Shown in pieces: positions 6,798 to 16,100 of a DNA stretch of 64,000 nt. Made by a program: the position numbers and the translations under genes. How positions within the stretch are numbered: the stretch's first letter is position 1; each line of letters opens with the position of its first letter. The notes below the pieces were generated by a model. The model was not told the DNA's origin. It saw nothing but the letters and a program-made list of their open reading frames with translations, and made no database searches. The stretch covers positions 744,001 to 808,000 of the forward strand of contig CAWEYY010000003.1 of assembly GCA_963813435.1 (NCBI GenBank), in the 5' to 3' direction. Source of the DNA: AC-32 sp963813435 (GTDB lineage: Bacteria > Actinomycetota > Thermoleophilia > Gaiellales > Gaiellaceae).

Positions 6798-8381
6798 ATG
6801 ACGCTCAAGCGTCTCTTGGGTCTCGTCGGGGTGATGGCCGCCGTTGCTGCGCTGGCCTCGTCCGTCGGCGCTGCGCCCACACCGGCAAAACACACGATAC
6901 GGCTCTCGACCACTGCGGCGGTCAAGCACTATCTGCGATCGCTGGGCATTTCGCCGAAAGGCGTCGTAATTCAGCGCGGCGCCAGGAACTACGCCGGGCC
7001 ACGGTGCCCGGGAAAGGGATGGAACTGCACCAAGTCACGCAGGGTGGTGCAGATCGCGACCGGACGCCGTGCGGGGACAACCGCGGGGCGTAGTTTCCTC
7101 ACGACGACGCCGGCCACAAACTTGGCGGCGTGCGTTCGCTTGACGGGGTCGAACCAGTCCTGCGTCATCGTCCAGACGGGCGGCGACGGCGTCTCCAACA
7201 TCGCGTTGGTCGGCCAGGCGATCGGCCAGGCAGGCCAGAGCCTCCAAGCGTCTCAAACCGCGTCCGTCACGCAGACGAGCACTAACGGCTCGAACTCCGT
7301 GCAGCTCGACCAGGCGATCGGCCAGGCGTCGATCACGTTCGCCGGCAACGTCAACCAGTCCCAGACGACGAACCAGAACTTCACGATCACGCAGATGTCG
7401 AACACCGGCGCACAGACGATCAAGGCCAACCAGCTGTCCGGCCAGCTCGAGACGGCGAAGTTCGCGACCACGGGCACCCAGTTCGCCAGCGGCGACCTGA
7501 TCGGTCACTTCACGCAGTCGAGCAGCGGTCTGTCGACGGCGAAGATCAACCAGGTCCACAACCCGACGGTGACCGCGGCCGGGCCGAACGTCCAGCAGAC
7601 GGTCGAGGACCCGTTCCGATGCTGCGCCAACCAGACGGGGAACGCAGGCGACACGACGACCCTGACGCAGAACGGGACGGTCAAGACCTCTGGCGATCCG
7701 GATCCCGACATCACGGCGCAGTACGAGGCCGACTGCCAGAGCTCGGGCAACTGCACGGTCACCCAGACGAACACCACCAACGGCGTCACGAACACGAACA
7801 CGGCCTCGGGCAGCAACATCAGCACAACCCTCAACTGCACGGGATCGACCTGCACAACGGGCGAGATCACGTTCGACGGCTCCCCGGGCGCGAACGCGCC
7901 CCCGGCCACGCTCGGGCCGTACACGATGGCCCCGTTCGGGCTCGACCCGCAGACGATCGGCGTCAACGTCTCGGGCGTGAGCGACCCGGCGGGGACGATC
8001 GGCTTCACGCCTGACCTCAACCACGACCGCATCGGTCAAGGCTGGGCGACCTGGAGCCACGAGTACACAGGCGACGTCTACGACACGTTCGACAACGGCT
8101 CCGAAGACCCGACGCAGGCGACGATCACGTTGCCGGCCGGCACGAAGGCGTTCTACTTCTACGCCGAGCCGCAGCAGTTCGCGCTGCTCCAGATCCAGGC
8201 GACGGCGCAGGACGGGACGACATCCGGCCCGATCGACGTCCAGGGCTCGGCGGGCGCGCAGTACTTCGGCTTCTACGGAACCGGAGGTGCGACGCTCGCG
8301 TCGATCACCGTCACGACGACGGACCCGACCGGATTCGCGGTCGGCGAGTTCGCCATCAACGGCGGAGTGGTGATCCCCTAG
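6798..8381 (+). CDS. Secreted Gln/Asn/Thr-rich repeat protein with C-terminal beta-sandwich-like domain
   Basis: The open frame runs far upstream, but the real gene starts at ATG 6798, which has GAAGGAGGG just before it and a Sec signal after it (LLGLVGVMAAVAALASSVGA). The 527-aa product then shows a Cys-containing segment (residues ~75-125), a ~250-residue region rich in Q, N, T and S with loose ~20-25 residue periodicity (QAIGQA occurs twice, with NVNQSQTTNQN and VTQTSTNGSN) and a C-terminal domain with FYFYAEPQQFALLQIQATA and AVGEFAIN. The middle resembles curlin-type or beta-solenoid surface proteins; the end resembles beta-sandwich domains of secreted proteins. Role is unknown, possibly cell-surface fibre or adhesin. 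Confidence 0.75.
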   Translation: MTLKRLLGLVGVMAAVAALASSVGAAPTPAKHTIRLSTTAAVKHYLRSLGISPKGVVIQRGARNYAGPRCPGKGWNCTKSRRVVQIATGRRAGTTAGRSFLTTTPATNLAACVRLTGSNQSCVIVQTGGDGVSNIALVGQAIGQAGQSLQASQTASVTQTSTNGSNSVQLDQAIGQASITFAGNVNQSQTTNQNFTITQMSNTGAQTIKANQLSGQLETAKFATTGTQFASGDLIGHFTQSSSGLSTAKINQVHNPTVTAAGPNVQQTVEDPFRCCANQTGNAGDTTTLTQNGTVKTSGDPDPDITAQYEADCQSSGNCTVTQTNTTNGVTNTNTASGSNISTTLNCTGSTCTTGEITFDGSPGANAPPATLGPYTMAPFGLDPQTIGVNVSGVSDPAGTIGFTPDLNHDRIGQGWATWSHEYTGDVYDTFDNGSEDPTQATITLPAGTKAFYFYAEPQQFALLQIQATAQDGTTSGPIDVQGSAGAQYFGFYGTGGATLASITVTTTDPTGFAVGEFAINGGVVIP

Positions 8382-8397
8382 ACCGACTTGGATGCTT

Positions 8398-8425
8398 CCG
8401 CGGTGGGCCCTCGCGCCCGCCGCGG
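8398..8425. terminator. GC-rich hairpin between convergent genes
   Basis: CCGCGG, one mismatch, GGGC, a 6-nt loop, then GCCC and CCGCGG: an interrupted 10-bp stem centred between the stops at 8381 and 8438. There is no U-tract, so it is a plausible bidirectional terminator by position and symmetry only. Confidence 0.5.
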
Positions 8426-8437
8426 AGGCGTCCGGCG

Positions 8438-11400
8438 CTATGCGGTCGACTGGAACGTGAGCTCGGCGAGCTCCCGGTCGATCTGGCCAACGACAGCCAC
8501 TGCCTCCATCTGCTCGAACACCTCGCGGGCGCGGTCGAGCTCGGCCCTCGCACCGTCGAGGTCGCCAGAGGCCTTGAGGGCGTGCGCGAGTGCGACCCGC
8601 GTCTCGCCCACGTCGATAAGGAGCTCCTGTTCCTCCATCAGCTTGAGCCCCTCGGAGAACGCCTCCTCAGCAGTCGGCGAGTCTCCCTCGGCCGACGCGA
8701 CGATCGCCGCCGCGACCAGCAGCGCCGCACGCGCATAGCGATCCTCCTGCGGAACGGTCTGAGCCGCCGATGAGACGAGCTCGCGCGCGTCGGCGACGCG
8801 GCCCTGGAGCACGAGCGTCTCGGCGAGGTGGCGGTAGATGTCTATGGCGAGCCAGCCGCCCATCTCGAGTGCGAGCGGCAGGACGTCGCGCAGCCGCTGC
8901 TCGGCGATCGCCAGCTCGCCGCGGGTGACGGCATAGCGCGCGAGGATGCGCTCGTTCTGGATGCGAAGATCGGTGTCGCCGGTGCGCTCGAGCCACTCCA
9001 GCGCCTGGACGGCGATCTGTTCCGCCTCCGCCCCCCCGTCGCGGAAGGACTTCACGAACCCCAGAAGCGTGCTCGCGCGCGCCTCGTCGCGGTGGCTGCC
9101 GTCCTCGCCGGCAAGCTCAAGGGCGCGGGAGAACTGATCCTCGCTCCCCGCGAGCTGGCCCATGTTGATCAGGTTTGTTCCAAGGCGAAGAAGCGCCTCG
9201 ATCAGAACCGAACGGTCGCCGAAGGCCTCAGCGAGCTCGACGGCCTGCCGAAGCTGCTCGGTCGCGGCAGTCGCATCCCCGTCGATCCAGCCACGCACGT
9301 TCGCGAGCTCGAACATCGCCATGATCTCGAGCCGCCGGTCGCCGATCTGCTCGGCGATCGCGGCCGCCTCAGTGACGCGCGCTCGCTCCTCGCCCGCGAG
9401 CCCCTGCTTCCAGTCGACGTTCGCGAGCGTGATGAGCGCCGCGCACCGGAGATCCGGCCGGTCGGACGAGGAGGCGAGCGCGACCGCCTGCAAGAGCTCC
9501 TCGCGCGCGAACTTCAGATCGCCGCGGCCGACAACCATGCGCGCCCTCCGGTGGTGGAGGTCCGCGCACAGGGCCACGTCCTTCCCGTCCGCAATCTCGA
9601 GCGCGCGTGTGTAGAAGCGCTCGGCCTCGCGAAAGCCCTCGCGCCGCTCGGCCTTGGCCGCGGCGCGCGCGAGAGCCTCGGCGGCCGGCCCGACCGGGGG
9701 CGACTCAAGCGGCCGCGCGACCGTACGCGCCGTTAGGCACGCCTGTTCGAGGTGGTACGCGACCACCTCGATGAAGTCGTCCCCGAGGCCCGGCTGCGCG
9801 TCGGCCCAGTCCGCGAAGCGCCGGTGCAGCACCGCCCGCCGGCCCTTCGGAACCTGTCCGTACGAGACCTCGCGGATCAGCACGTGCTTGAACCCGTATT
9901 CGCGCTCGCCGGAGATCCGCGAGGCGTCGGTGGGACGGACGAGATCGCGCCGCTCGAGCTCGGCGAGCCCGTCCTCAAGGTCGCCGCCGATCCCGTTCAT
10001 CGCGGCGACGGCGCTAGGCCAGAAGGTCGTGCCGATCACCGATGCGTTCTGGGCCAGGCTCTTCTCGGCAGGCCCGAGCTGGTCGAGACGCGAGGCGATC
10101 AGCGCGTGGATGTTCGACGGTATTGGGATCTGCCCGCTCTCGTGCCCGGCCCCGACCTCGGCCATCATCCGTACGGTCTCCTCGAGGAAGAGCGGGTTCC
10201 CGCCCGAGGCCTCGAGCAGCCGCTCGACGGGAACCTGAACGCCCGCCGGCACGAGCTCGGAGATCAGCATCGTGCTGTCCTCGATGCTGAGAGCGTCGAG
10301 CCGGAGCGCCCGCCGCGACCCGTTCGAGGTGAAGATCGGCGACTTCGTCTCGATCGCCTCGGGCCTGGCCGTCCCGAGGACGAGCAGCGGCGCGTCGGCC
10401 TCGCTCGCGCCCAGGTACGCGAGCAGTTCGAGCAGCGTGGGCTCGGCCCAATGGAGGTCCTCAATCACGACCACCGTGGGCCGCCGCCCGGCCCGCAGCT
10501 CGAGCAGGCGTCGAACGCCCCAGTGCAGCTCGGCCTTTCCGATCTCCGCCGCCGAGTACTTGCCGCGGGGCGTCGTGGCGATGCCCGCCAGGTTCGAGAC
10601 GGCAGCGGCGATCGAGCGCAGCTCGTCCTGGTCGATCGTGTCCAGCGTCTCGAGCAGCATGGCCAGCTTGGCCGCCGTCTCGGCCGGGTCGTCGTCGTGG
10701 AGGATTCCGGCGGCGTCCTCCACGATCTCCTCGATCGGCCAGTACGTGATCCCTTCGCCGTAGGAGAGGCAGCGGCCCCAGTGGATGTCACAACGCTCCT
10801 CGAGCCTGTGTACCACCTCGAGCAGCAGGCGGCTCTTTCCGATCCCGGGTGAGCCGAGAATGGTCGCGATGCCGACGTGCCGCTCCTCGAGGATTGCTTC
10901 ACAGAACGTTGACAGCTCCTCGAGTTCGGACAGACGCCCGATGAGCGGCAGTTCGACTCGGGGGCGACCCTTCACATGGTCGCGCTCACCCGCGACCTCC
11001 CAAACCAGAACGGGCTCCGCCTTGCCCTTGGCCTGCACCACCTCCGCCTCCCGGAAGTGGAACCCGTCCTTGACAGCCAGGTACGTCTGCTCGCCGACCA
11101 GGATCCCGTCCGTGGGCGCCGCCGACTGGATCCGCGCAGCGGTGTTGAGCACGTCGCCGGCCGCCGACCACTCGCCTTCGCTCGGTCGAGCGCCGAGCAT
11201 GATGAGCGCCTCGCCCGTGTGGATGCCGACCCGGATGTGGAGGTCGAGCCATTCGTCCTCGGTGTTCAGGTCCGCGATCGCCTTCCGGACGGCGAGGCCG
11301 GCACGAACGGCTCGCTCGGGGTCGTCCTCGTGTGCCTTGGGCGTGCCGAACAGCGCCAGCACGGCGTCGCCGCTGAACTTCTCGAACGTGCCGCCATGGC

Positions 11401-11638
11401 GTTCGAGCTCTGCCCGGACACGCGCGTGGTAGGGCGCAACGAGTGCCTTCACGTCCTCGGGGTCGAGCTGCTCGGACCGCGCGGTCGAACCGACGAGGTC
11501 GACGAAGATCGCCGTGATGACCTTTCGCTCCTCGCTCGGCGGAGCAGCCGGAGGCGCCTCGACGAGCGCGTTCCCGCACGCCGAGCAGAAACGTGCCTGT
11601 ACCGGGTTCTCCGTGCCACACTCGGTGCAGAAGGGCAT
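8438..11638 (-). CDS. Zinc-ribbon, class III nucleotidyl cyclase, AAA/STAND ATPase and TPR protein
   Basis: The 1066-aa multidomain signalling protein starts with a zinc ribbon (Cys 4, 7, 18, 21). A class III cyclase domain follows (about 38-200) with both metal Asp residues (FVDL, Asp47; SGDAV, Asp91) and the transition-state pair in GDVLNTAARI (Asn165, Arg169), so it looks catalytically competent. A P-loop ATPase comes next (GSPGIGKSR, 262-270; VVIEDLHWAEPT as Walker B), then a long TPR-like alpha-helical C-terminus. This architecture is common in actinobacteria, where it is annotated as adenylate cyclase or LuxR-type regulator without the HTH. A paralogue of the same plan lies at 30684-33893. 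Ligand and output are unknown. Confidence 0.9.
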   Translation of the reverse strand: MPFCTECGTENPVQARFCSACGNALVEAPPAAPPSEERKVITAIFVDLVGSTARSEQLDPEDVKALVAPYHARVRAELERHGGTFEKFSGDAVLALFGTPKAHEDDPERAVRAGLAVRKAIADLNTEDEWLDLHIRVGIHTGEALIMLGARPSEGEWSAAGDVLNTAARIQSAAPTDGILVGEQTYLAVKDGFHFREAEVVQAKGKAEPVLVWEVAGERDHVKGRPRVELPLIGRLSELEELSTFCEAILEERHVGIATILGSPGIGKSRLLLEVVHRLEERCDIHWGRCLSYGEGITYWPIEEIVEDAAGILHDDDPAETAAKLAMLLETLDTIDQDELRSIAAAVSNLAGIATTPRGKYSAAEIGKAELHWGVRRLLELRAGRRPTVVVIEDLHWAEPTLLELLAYLGASEADAPLLVLGTARPEAIETKSPIFTSNGSRRALRLDALSIEDSTMLISELVPAGVQVPVERLLEASGGNPLFLEETVRMMAEVGAGHESGQIPIPSNIHALIASRLDQLGPAEKSLAQNASVIGTTFWPSAVAAMNGIGGDLEDGLAELERRDLVRPTDASRISGEREYGFKHVLIREVSYGQVPKGRRAVLHRRFADWADAQPGLGDDFIEVVAYHLEQACLTARTVARPLESPPVGPAAEALARAAAKAERREGFREAERFYTRALEIADGKDVALCADLHHRRARMVVGRGDLKFAREELLQAVALASSSDRPDLRCAALITLANVDWKQGLAGEERARVTEAAAIAEQIGDRRLEIMAMFELANVRGWIDGDATAATEQLRQAVELAEAFGDRSVLIEALLRLGTNLINMGQLAGSEDQFSRALELAGEDGSHRDEARASTLLGFVKSFRDGGAEAEQIAVQALEWLERTGDTDLRIQNERILARYAVTRGELAIAEQRLRDVLPLALEMGGWLAIDIYRHLAETLVLQGRVADARELVSSAAQTVPQEDRYARAALLVAAAIVASAEGDSPTAEEAFSEGLKLMEEQELLIDVGETRVALAHALKASGDLDGARAELDRAREVFEQMEAVAVVGQIDRELAELTFQSTA

Positions 11639-11683
11639 GGGAGAAGGGTACGACGGCGGCCCTTTCCCTACTAGTCGGCTCAG

Positions 11684-11758
11684 TCGGGACGGGCGGATTC
11701 GAACCGCCGGCCTCCTGCTCCCAAAGCAGGCGCGCTAACCAGGCTGCGCTACGTCCCG
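11684..11758 (-). tRNA. tRNA-Pro (TGG)
   Basis: Acceptor stem CGGGACG/CGTCCCG, D-arm TAGCGCAGCCTGGTTAGCGC, anticodon stem CCTGC/GCAGG with loop TTTGGGA (anticodon TGG, complement at 11721-11723), and T-arm GGTTCGAATCC. Discriminator A. CCA is not encoded. Confidence 0.95.
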
Positions 11759-11905
11759 TCGGGACGCTCAGTCTAGCTCTGGCCTCCGCCGGCCTGGATA
11801 TCGGCAGAAAGCCGCTCGATGCGTCGATTTTCGTGTTTGTGAAATGTAAAAACACCGCTTTCGGTCAGGTTCCGGCCGGACGCTGTGCTTTGATGCGGGC
11901 ACCTC

Positions 11906-12373
11906 GTGGCTGGGCGAGCGTTCACTTTGGCGGCTGCCGTCGCCGTGGCGTTGATATTGGGGGGGCAAGCTAAGTCAGCGGAGCTGACTCGTTCAGAGCT
12001 GTCCCTCGTGCGCGTCATGAACGAAGTCCGGGCGGCGCACGGGCTCGCGCCGCTGCGCGTCGACGCGCGCCTCCAGCGCTCGGCGCGGGGCCACTCGCAC
12101 GCGATGCTGCGCACGCAGAGCTTCTCGCACGGGTCCTATACCGCCCGGATTCGCAGAGTCGGGGTCAGGGCGCCGCGGGTCGGCGAGAACATCGCGTGGG
12201 GCTCGGGCAGCTACTCGCGCGCCCGCTCGATCGTCAACGTCTGGCTCGCCAGCCCGCCGCATCGGGCGAACCTGCTTCGCCCTGGCTTCTGGAGCGTCGG
12301 CGTCGGAGCTCTGCGCGGACGATTCGACGGCCGCACCGCGCTGATGGTCACGACCGACTTCGCCGGCCGCTAG
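11906..12373 (+). CDS. Secreted CAP domain protein
   Basis: The 155-aa protein begins with a signal peptide (AFTLAAAVAVALILGGQAKSA) and contains a compact CAP domain: VRVMNEVRAAHGLAPL, RGHSHAMLRTQSFSH (His 63, 65 and 75), VGENIAWGS (Glu94) and VNVWLASPPHRANLL. It is a shorter relative of the CAP protein at 3172-3702. Start is GTG 11906; the 147 bp upstream, back to tRNA-Pro, include an unusually AT-rich patch (about 11820-11865) that probably holds the promoter. Its TAG overlaps the convergent response-regulator stop in a shared CTAG. Confidence 0.88.
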   Translation: MAGRAFTLAAAVAVALILGGQAKSAELTRSELSLVRVMNEVRAAHGLAPLRVDARLQRSARGHSHAMLRTQSFSHGSYTARIRRVGVRAPRVGENIAWGSGSYSRARSIVNVWLASPPHRANLLRPGFWSVGVGALRGRFDGRTALMVTTDFAGR

Positions 12374-12807
12374 GCCGGCTCGATCAGCTCGCGGAGCTCG
12401 CTGATCCGCTCGCGCCGCACCTGCGCTCGCTCGCCGCGGTCGACGCGCTCGACGAGCTCGCGCACGAGCGGCGCCAGCTCGAGCGGGTTGAACGGCTTCG
12501 AGACGTAGTCGATCCCGCCGAGGTCGAGCCCGCGGGCGCGGTCGCGCACCTCGGCGCGCGCGGTCAGGAAGACGATCGGGATCGAGCCTGTCCGCTCGTC
12601 TTCGAGCAGCTGCTCGGCGACCTGCCAGCCGTCGAGGCCGGGCATCATCACGTCGAGGAGGATCACGTCGGGCGGGTCGCTCCTGGCCTGCTCGAGCCCG
12701 CTCAGGCCGTCACTCGCCTCGAGCACCTCCATGCCCTCGGCCTCGAGGTTGACCCGGCAGAGCAGCCGGATCGGGGCTTCGTCGTCGATGACCAGAACTG
12801 TCGTCAC
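12370..12807 (-). CDS. Response regulator receiver protein (single domain)
   Basis: The 145-aa CheY-like receiver has the acidic pair Asp8/Asp9 (VIDDEAP), phospho-acceptor Asp52 (LLDVMMPGLDGW), Thr82 (FLTAR) and Lys104 (VSKPF), so all conserved positions are present. The ~25 extra C-terminal residues (RGERAQVRRERISELRELIE) are a charged helix, not a DNA-binding domain. Output must therefore be by protein interaction. No histidine kinase is near. Start is GTG 12807, 7 nt after a good -10 hexamer. It ends in a 4-bp CTAG overlap with the convergent CAP gene. Confidence 0.9.
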   Translation of the reverse strand: MTTVLVIDDEAPIRLLCRVNLEAEGMEVLEASDGLSGLEQARSDPPDVILLDVMMPGLDGWQVAEQLLEDERTGSIPIVFLTARAEVRDRARGLDLGGIDYVSKPFNPLELAPLVRELVERVDRGERAQVRRERISELRELIEPA

Positions 12808-12814
12808 GTACGTG

Positions 12815-12820
12815 ATGATA
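12815..12820 (-). promoter_or_regulatory. -10 hexamer for the response regulator (leaderless)
   Basis: TATCAT on the minus strand lies exactly 7 nt before the GTG start. That spacing puts the transcription start at or next to the start codon, i.e. a leaderless mRNA. The same spacing recurs at several other genes in the window. Confidence 0.5.
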
Positions 12821-12929
12821 CGAAGCTGACTCTAGTGGCGGAGACCTGCGCAATGCGCAAGCCGAACGCGCTCTAACCAGACTTTCTTCATCCAAAGATA
12901 GGCCAGACGGCCTATTGGAATGCGCGCGC

Positions 12930-13051
12930 AGGCCGGGTAGCGTCCCCCGCACTGGGCGATGCAAGCCGCGGTGCCTCGTACCTGGCCTTGAGGCCCGTGG
13001 TGAGCAATGGGGAGAAGCCCGTCGCCACCACCCCCCGAGCGGCGGGCTTTT
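12930..13051 (+). ncRNA. Structured RNA candidate (6S-like?)
   Basis: In the 363-bp gap between the response regulator and ileS, the plus strand has local hairpins (GGCC-TTGA-GGCC at 12984-12995, extended by TGCCTC pairing with GAGCA at 12972-12977/13002-13006) and ends with a GC hairpin directly followed by TTTT at 13048-13051. The segments GGTGAGCA (12999-13006) and GAGAAGCC (13012-13019) resemble, in order and spacing, a piece of E. coli 6S RNA. I could not build a convincing 6S long-hairpin with central bubble by hand, so the identity is tentative. No believable ORF is present. Confidence 0.35.
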
Positions 13052-13096
13052 CCTCGCACCAGACCCTCTTAGAGACGGTCTCGACGTAACTGCCCT

Positions 13097-13170
13097 CGGA
13101 TCGACCGGTCGGTTCCGACGGTCGCGCGGGCAGAGCCCGCACGACCTGGGATCGGCATCGCAAGCGACGC
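13097..13170 (-). repeat. Two-hairpin stop-codon-adjacent repeat, copy A (after ileS)
   Basis: The element starts directly after the ileS TGA. Hairpin 1 (13155-13170) is a 6-bp stem with a CTTG loop. Hairpin 2 (13121-13145) has 11-bp arms, with one wobble, and a 3-nt loop. The tail (13097-13120) carries GAACCGACCGGTCGATCCG. Copies B (28781-28855) and C (45047-45125) have the same order, loops and tail. Confidence 0.8.
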
Positions 13171-16100
13171 TCAGGAGACGCGCACGATCGTCGGCTCAGT
13201 ACTGCTGCCGTCGAGGGCGACCTCGAGCGCCAGCGTCTCTTCCTTGATCCAGTCCTCGTGCGCGAGCAGTTCGGCCTGGGCCTCCGGCAGGGTCAGCACG
13301 ATGCGGTCGGTCAGCTCGAGGCCCTGCTCCTTGCGCAGGCCGTTCACCTCGTGGATCAGGTCACGCGCGCGGCCCTCCAGCTCGAGCTCGGGGTCGAGCG
13401 TGAGGTCGAGCGCGACGGTCAGGCCCTCCTCGCTCGCGACGGCCCAGCCTTCCTTGCCGTGCCGCTCGACGAGCACCTCGTCGGGGCCGAGCTCATAGTC
13501 GCCGACGCGGAACCGCCCGCCGTCGAGCTCCTCGAACTCGCCGTCGGCGAGTGCGGCGCGAACGCCCGCGAGCTCCTTGCCCAGCCTCGGGCCGAGCGCG
13601 GGCAGGTTCGGCTTCACGCGCAGCTCACTCTCCTCCACCGGGCCGAACTCGACTTCCTTGACGCTCAGCTCCTCTGCGATCTCCGCGGCCTGGGCTGACG
13701 CCCCATCCGCACCCTGAACGACGAGCCGTCGGAGCGGCTGGCGCAGCTTGAGCCCCGACTGCGCGCGGGCCTGGCGGCCGAGCTCGACGACGCGGCGCAC
13801 CTCGGCCACCTCCTCCAGGAGCAGCTGGTCGGGCTCACCCGCCTCGGGCCAGCCGGCCAGGTGCACCGATTCGGGAGCGCCCTCGCAGGCGCCGGCAACG
13901 AGGTTCCGCCAGAGGTGCTCGGGCAGGAACGGCATCACCGGGCCGACGACGCGCATTGCCTGGACGAGCGACCACCAGAGCGTCGCGAGCGCCTCGGGCT
14001 CCCCGTTCCAGAACCGCCGCCTGGAGCGGCGGATGTACCAGTTCGAGAGATCGTCGACGTAGCTCTCGAAGGCGCTCGTCAGCGCGGGCGTCCAGAACCG
14101 CTCGTAGGCCGCCTCGGCCTCGGCGACGAGCTGGTACGTCCGGTCGACGAGCCAGCGGTCGAGCGTCTGGGTCGAGGACGGCTCGGGCCCCCACGCCGGC
14201 CGCCAGTCGGCGATGTTCGCGTAGGTGACGAGGAAGCCGACCGAGTTCCAGAGCGTCAGTAGCCGCCGCTTGATCTCGTTGGCAGGCCCGTAGCCGAAGC
14301 GGAGGTTCTGCGCCGGCGCCTGGCCGCAGAACATCCAGCGCATGACGTCGCCGCCCATCCTGTCGAACGCCTCGTCCGCGAGGATCGCGTTGCCCCACGA
14401 GCGGTGCATCTCGCGTCCGTGCTCGTCGAGCAGCTTCTCGTAGGTCAGCACCGCCCGGTACGGGAAACGGCCCGCGAGCGTCACTCCCATGAACGAGATC
14501 GAGTAGAACCAAAGCCGGATCTGCTCGCGCATCTCCGAGATCCAGTCCGCGGGGAACCATGTCTCCCAGTACGCGTGGTCGGGCAGGTCGGCCGTCGTGA
14601 GCCCCTGCGCCGAGCCCGTCGCGTTGCCGTGCTCGACCCGCTCGGGGTTCTCCCAGCCGAGCGTCGAGAACGGCACGATGCCGGCGTCGAGCCAGGCATC
14701 GCCGACCTCCGGGATCCGCCGCACCTCCTCGTCGCAGGCCTCGCACCGGATCGGCACCTCGTCGATCCAGGGCCGGTGCAGCTCCTGGAGCTGCTCGAGA
14801 CCGCCGGTCGCCCGCGCCTCCAGCTCCTCACGTGAGCCGATCACGTTCAGCTTGCCGCAGGAGCAGGGGTAGAACGGGAGCGGCAGACCGAAGTAGCGCT
14901 TGCGCGAGATGTTCCAGTCGCCCATGTTGCGCAGCCAGTCGTCCATGCGCTTGCCGTATTGCGGAGGCGTCCAGGCCACGTCGGCGTTCGCGTCGAGCAT
15001 CGGTTGACGGATCTCGTCGCAGGAGATGAACCAGTCGTCGACGACCCGGAACACGAGCGGCGTCCCGCAGCGCCAGCAGGTCGGGTAGCGGTGGACGATC
15101 GTGCCGGCCTCGACGAGGATCTCGCGCTCGCGCAGCGCCTCAACGATCAGGTCGGCAGCCTCACCGGTCGCGAGGCCCTCGAACGGCCCGTAGCCGGAGA
15201 CGAAGACGCCGGCCTCGTCGATCGGCGCGAGCACAGGCAGTCCGTGCGCGCGCGAGAGCTCGAAGTCCTCGCCGCCAGCGCCCGGGGCGATGTGGACGAT
15301 CCCTGTGCCCTCGTCCAGCGCGACCTCGTCCCACGGGATCACGCGGTGGACGACGCCGTCCTGCGCAGCGAGCCCGTCGAACGGCCCGTCGTACTCGAGC
15401 CCGACCAGCTCCTCGCCGCGCGCGCTGCGAACGACCTCGACGTCACCAGCGAGCTCCCGCGCGCGCCACTCCCCCCGGTCGCTGAGCACGTACTCGGCGT
15501 CCGGCTTGACCGCGGCCGCGACGTTGGCGGGGAGCGTCCAGGGCGTGGTCGTCCAGACGACGAGCGCCTCGTCCTCCTTGCCCTTGAGCGGGAAGCGCAC
15601 GAAGAGCGACGGGTGCTCGAGCTCCTTGTACTCGCCCGCGAAGAGCTCGTGCTGCGAGATCGATGTCCCGCAGCGCGGGCACCACTCGGTCGAGCGGTGG
15701 CCCTTGTAGAGCCAGTCGCGACGCTGGCACTCCTTCAGGAAGCGCCAGATGTACTCGATGTTCGTGTCGGAGAACGTGAGGTAGGACGCGTCCCAGTCCA
15801 TCCACATCCCGAGGCGCTTCGACTGCTCGGCGATCACGCCCGCGTACTCGGCCACGCGCTCGCGGCAGCGAGCCGCGAACTCGGCCAGGCCATACTCCTC
15901 GATCTCGTGCTTGGAGTTGAGGCCGAGCGACTTCTCGACCTCGACCTCCACCCAGAGGCCCTGGCAGTCGAAGCCGTTCTGGTAGCGGAGGTCGAAACCC
16001 TGCTGCGCCTTGTAGCGCTGGAAGACGTCCTTCAGCGCGCGGCCCCAGGCGTGGTGGACGCCCATCGGGTTGTTCGCGGTGATCGGGCCGTCGATGAAGC

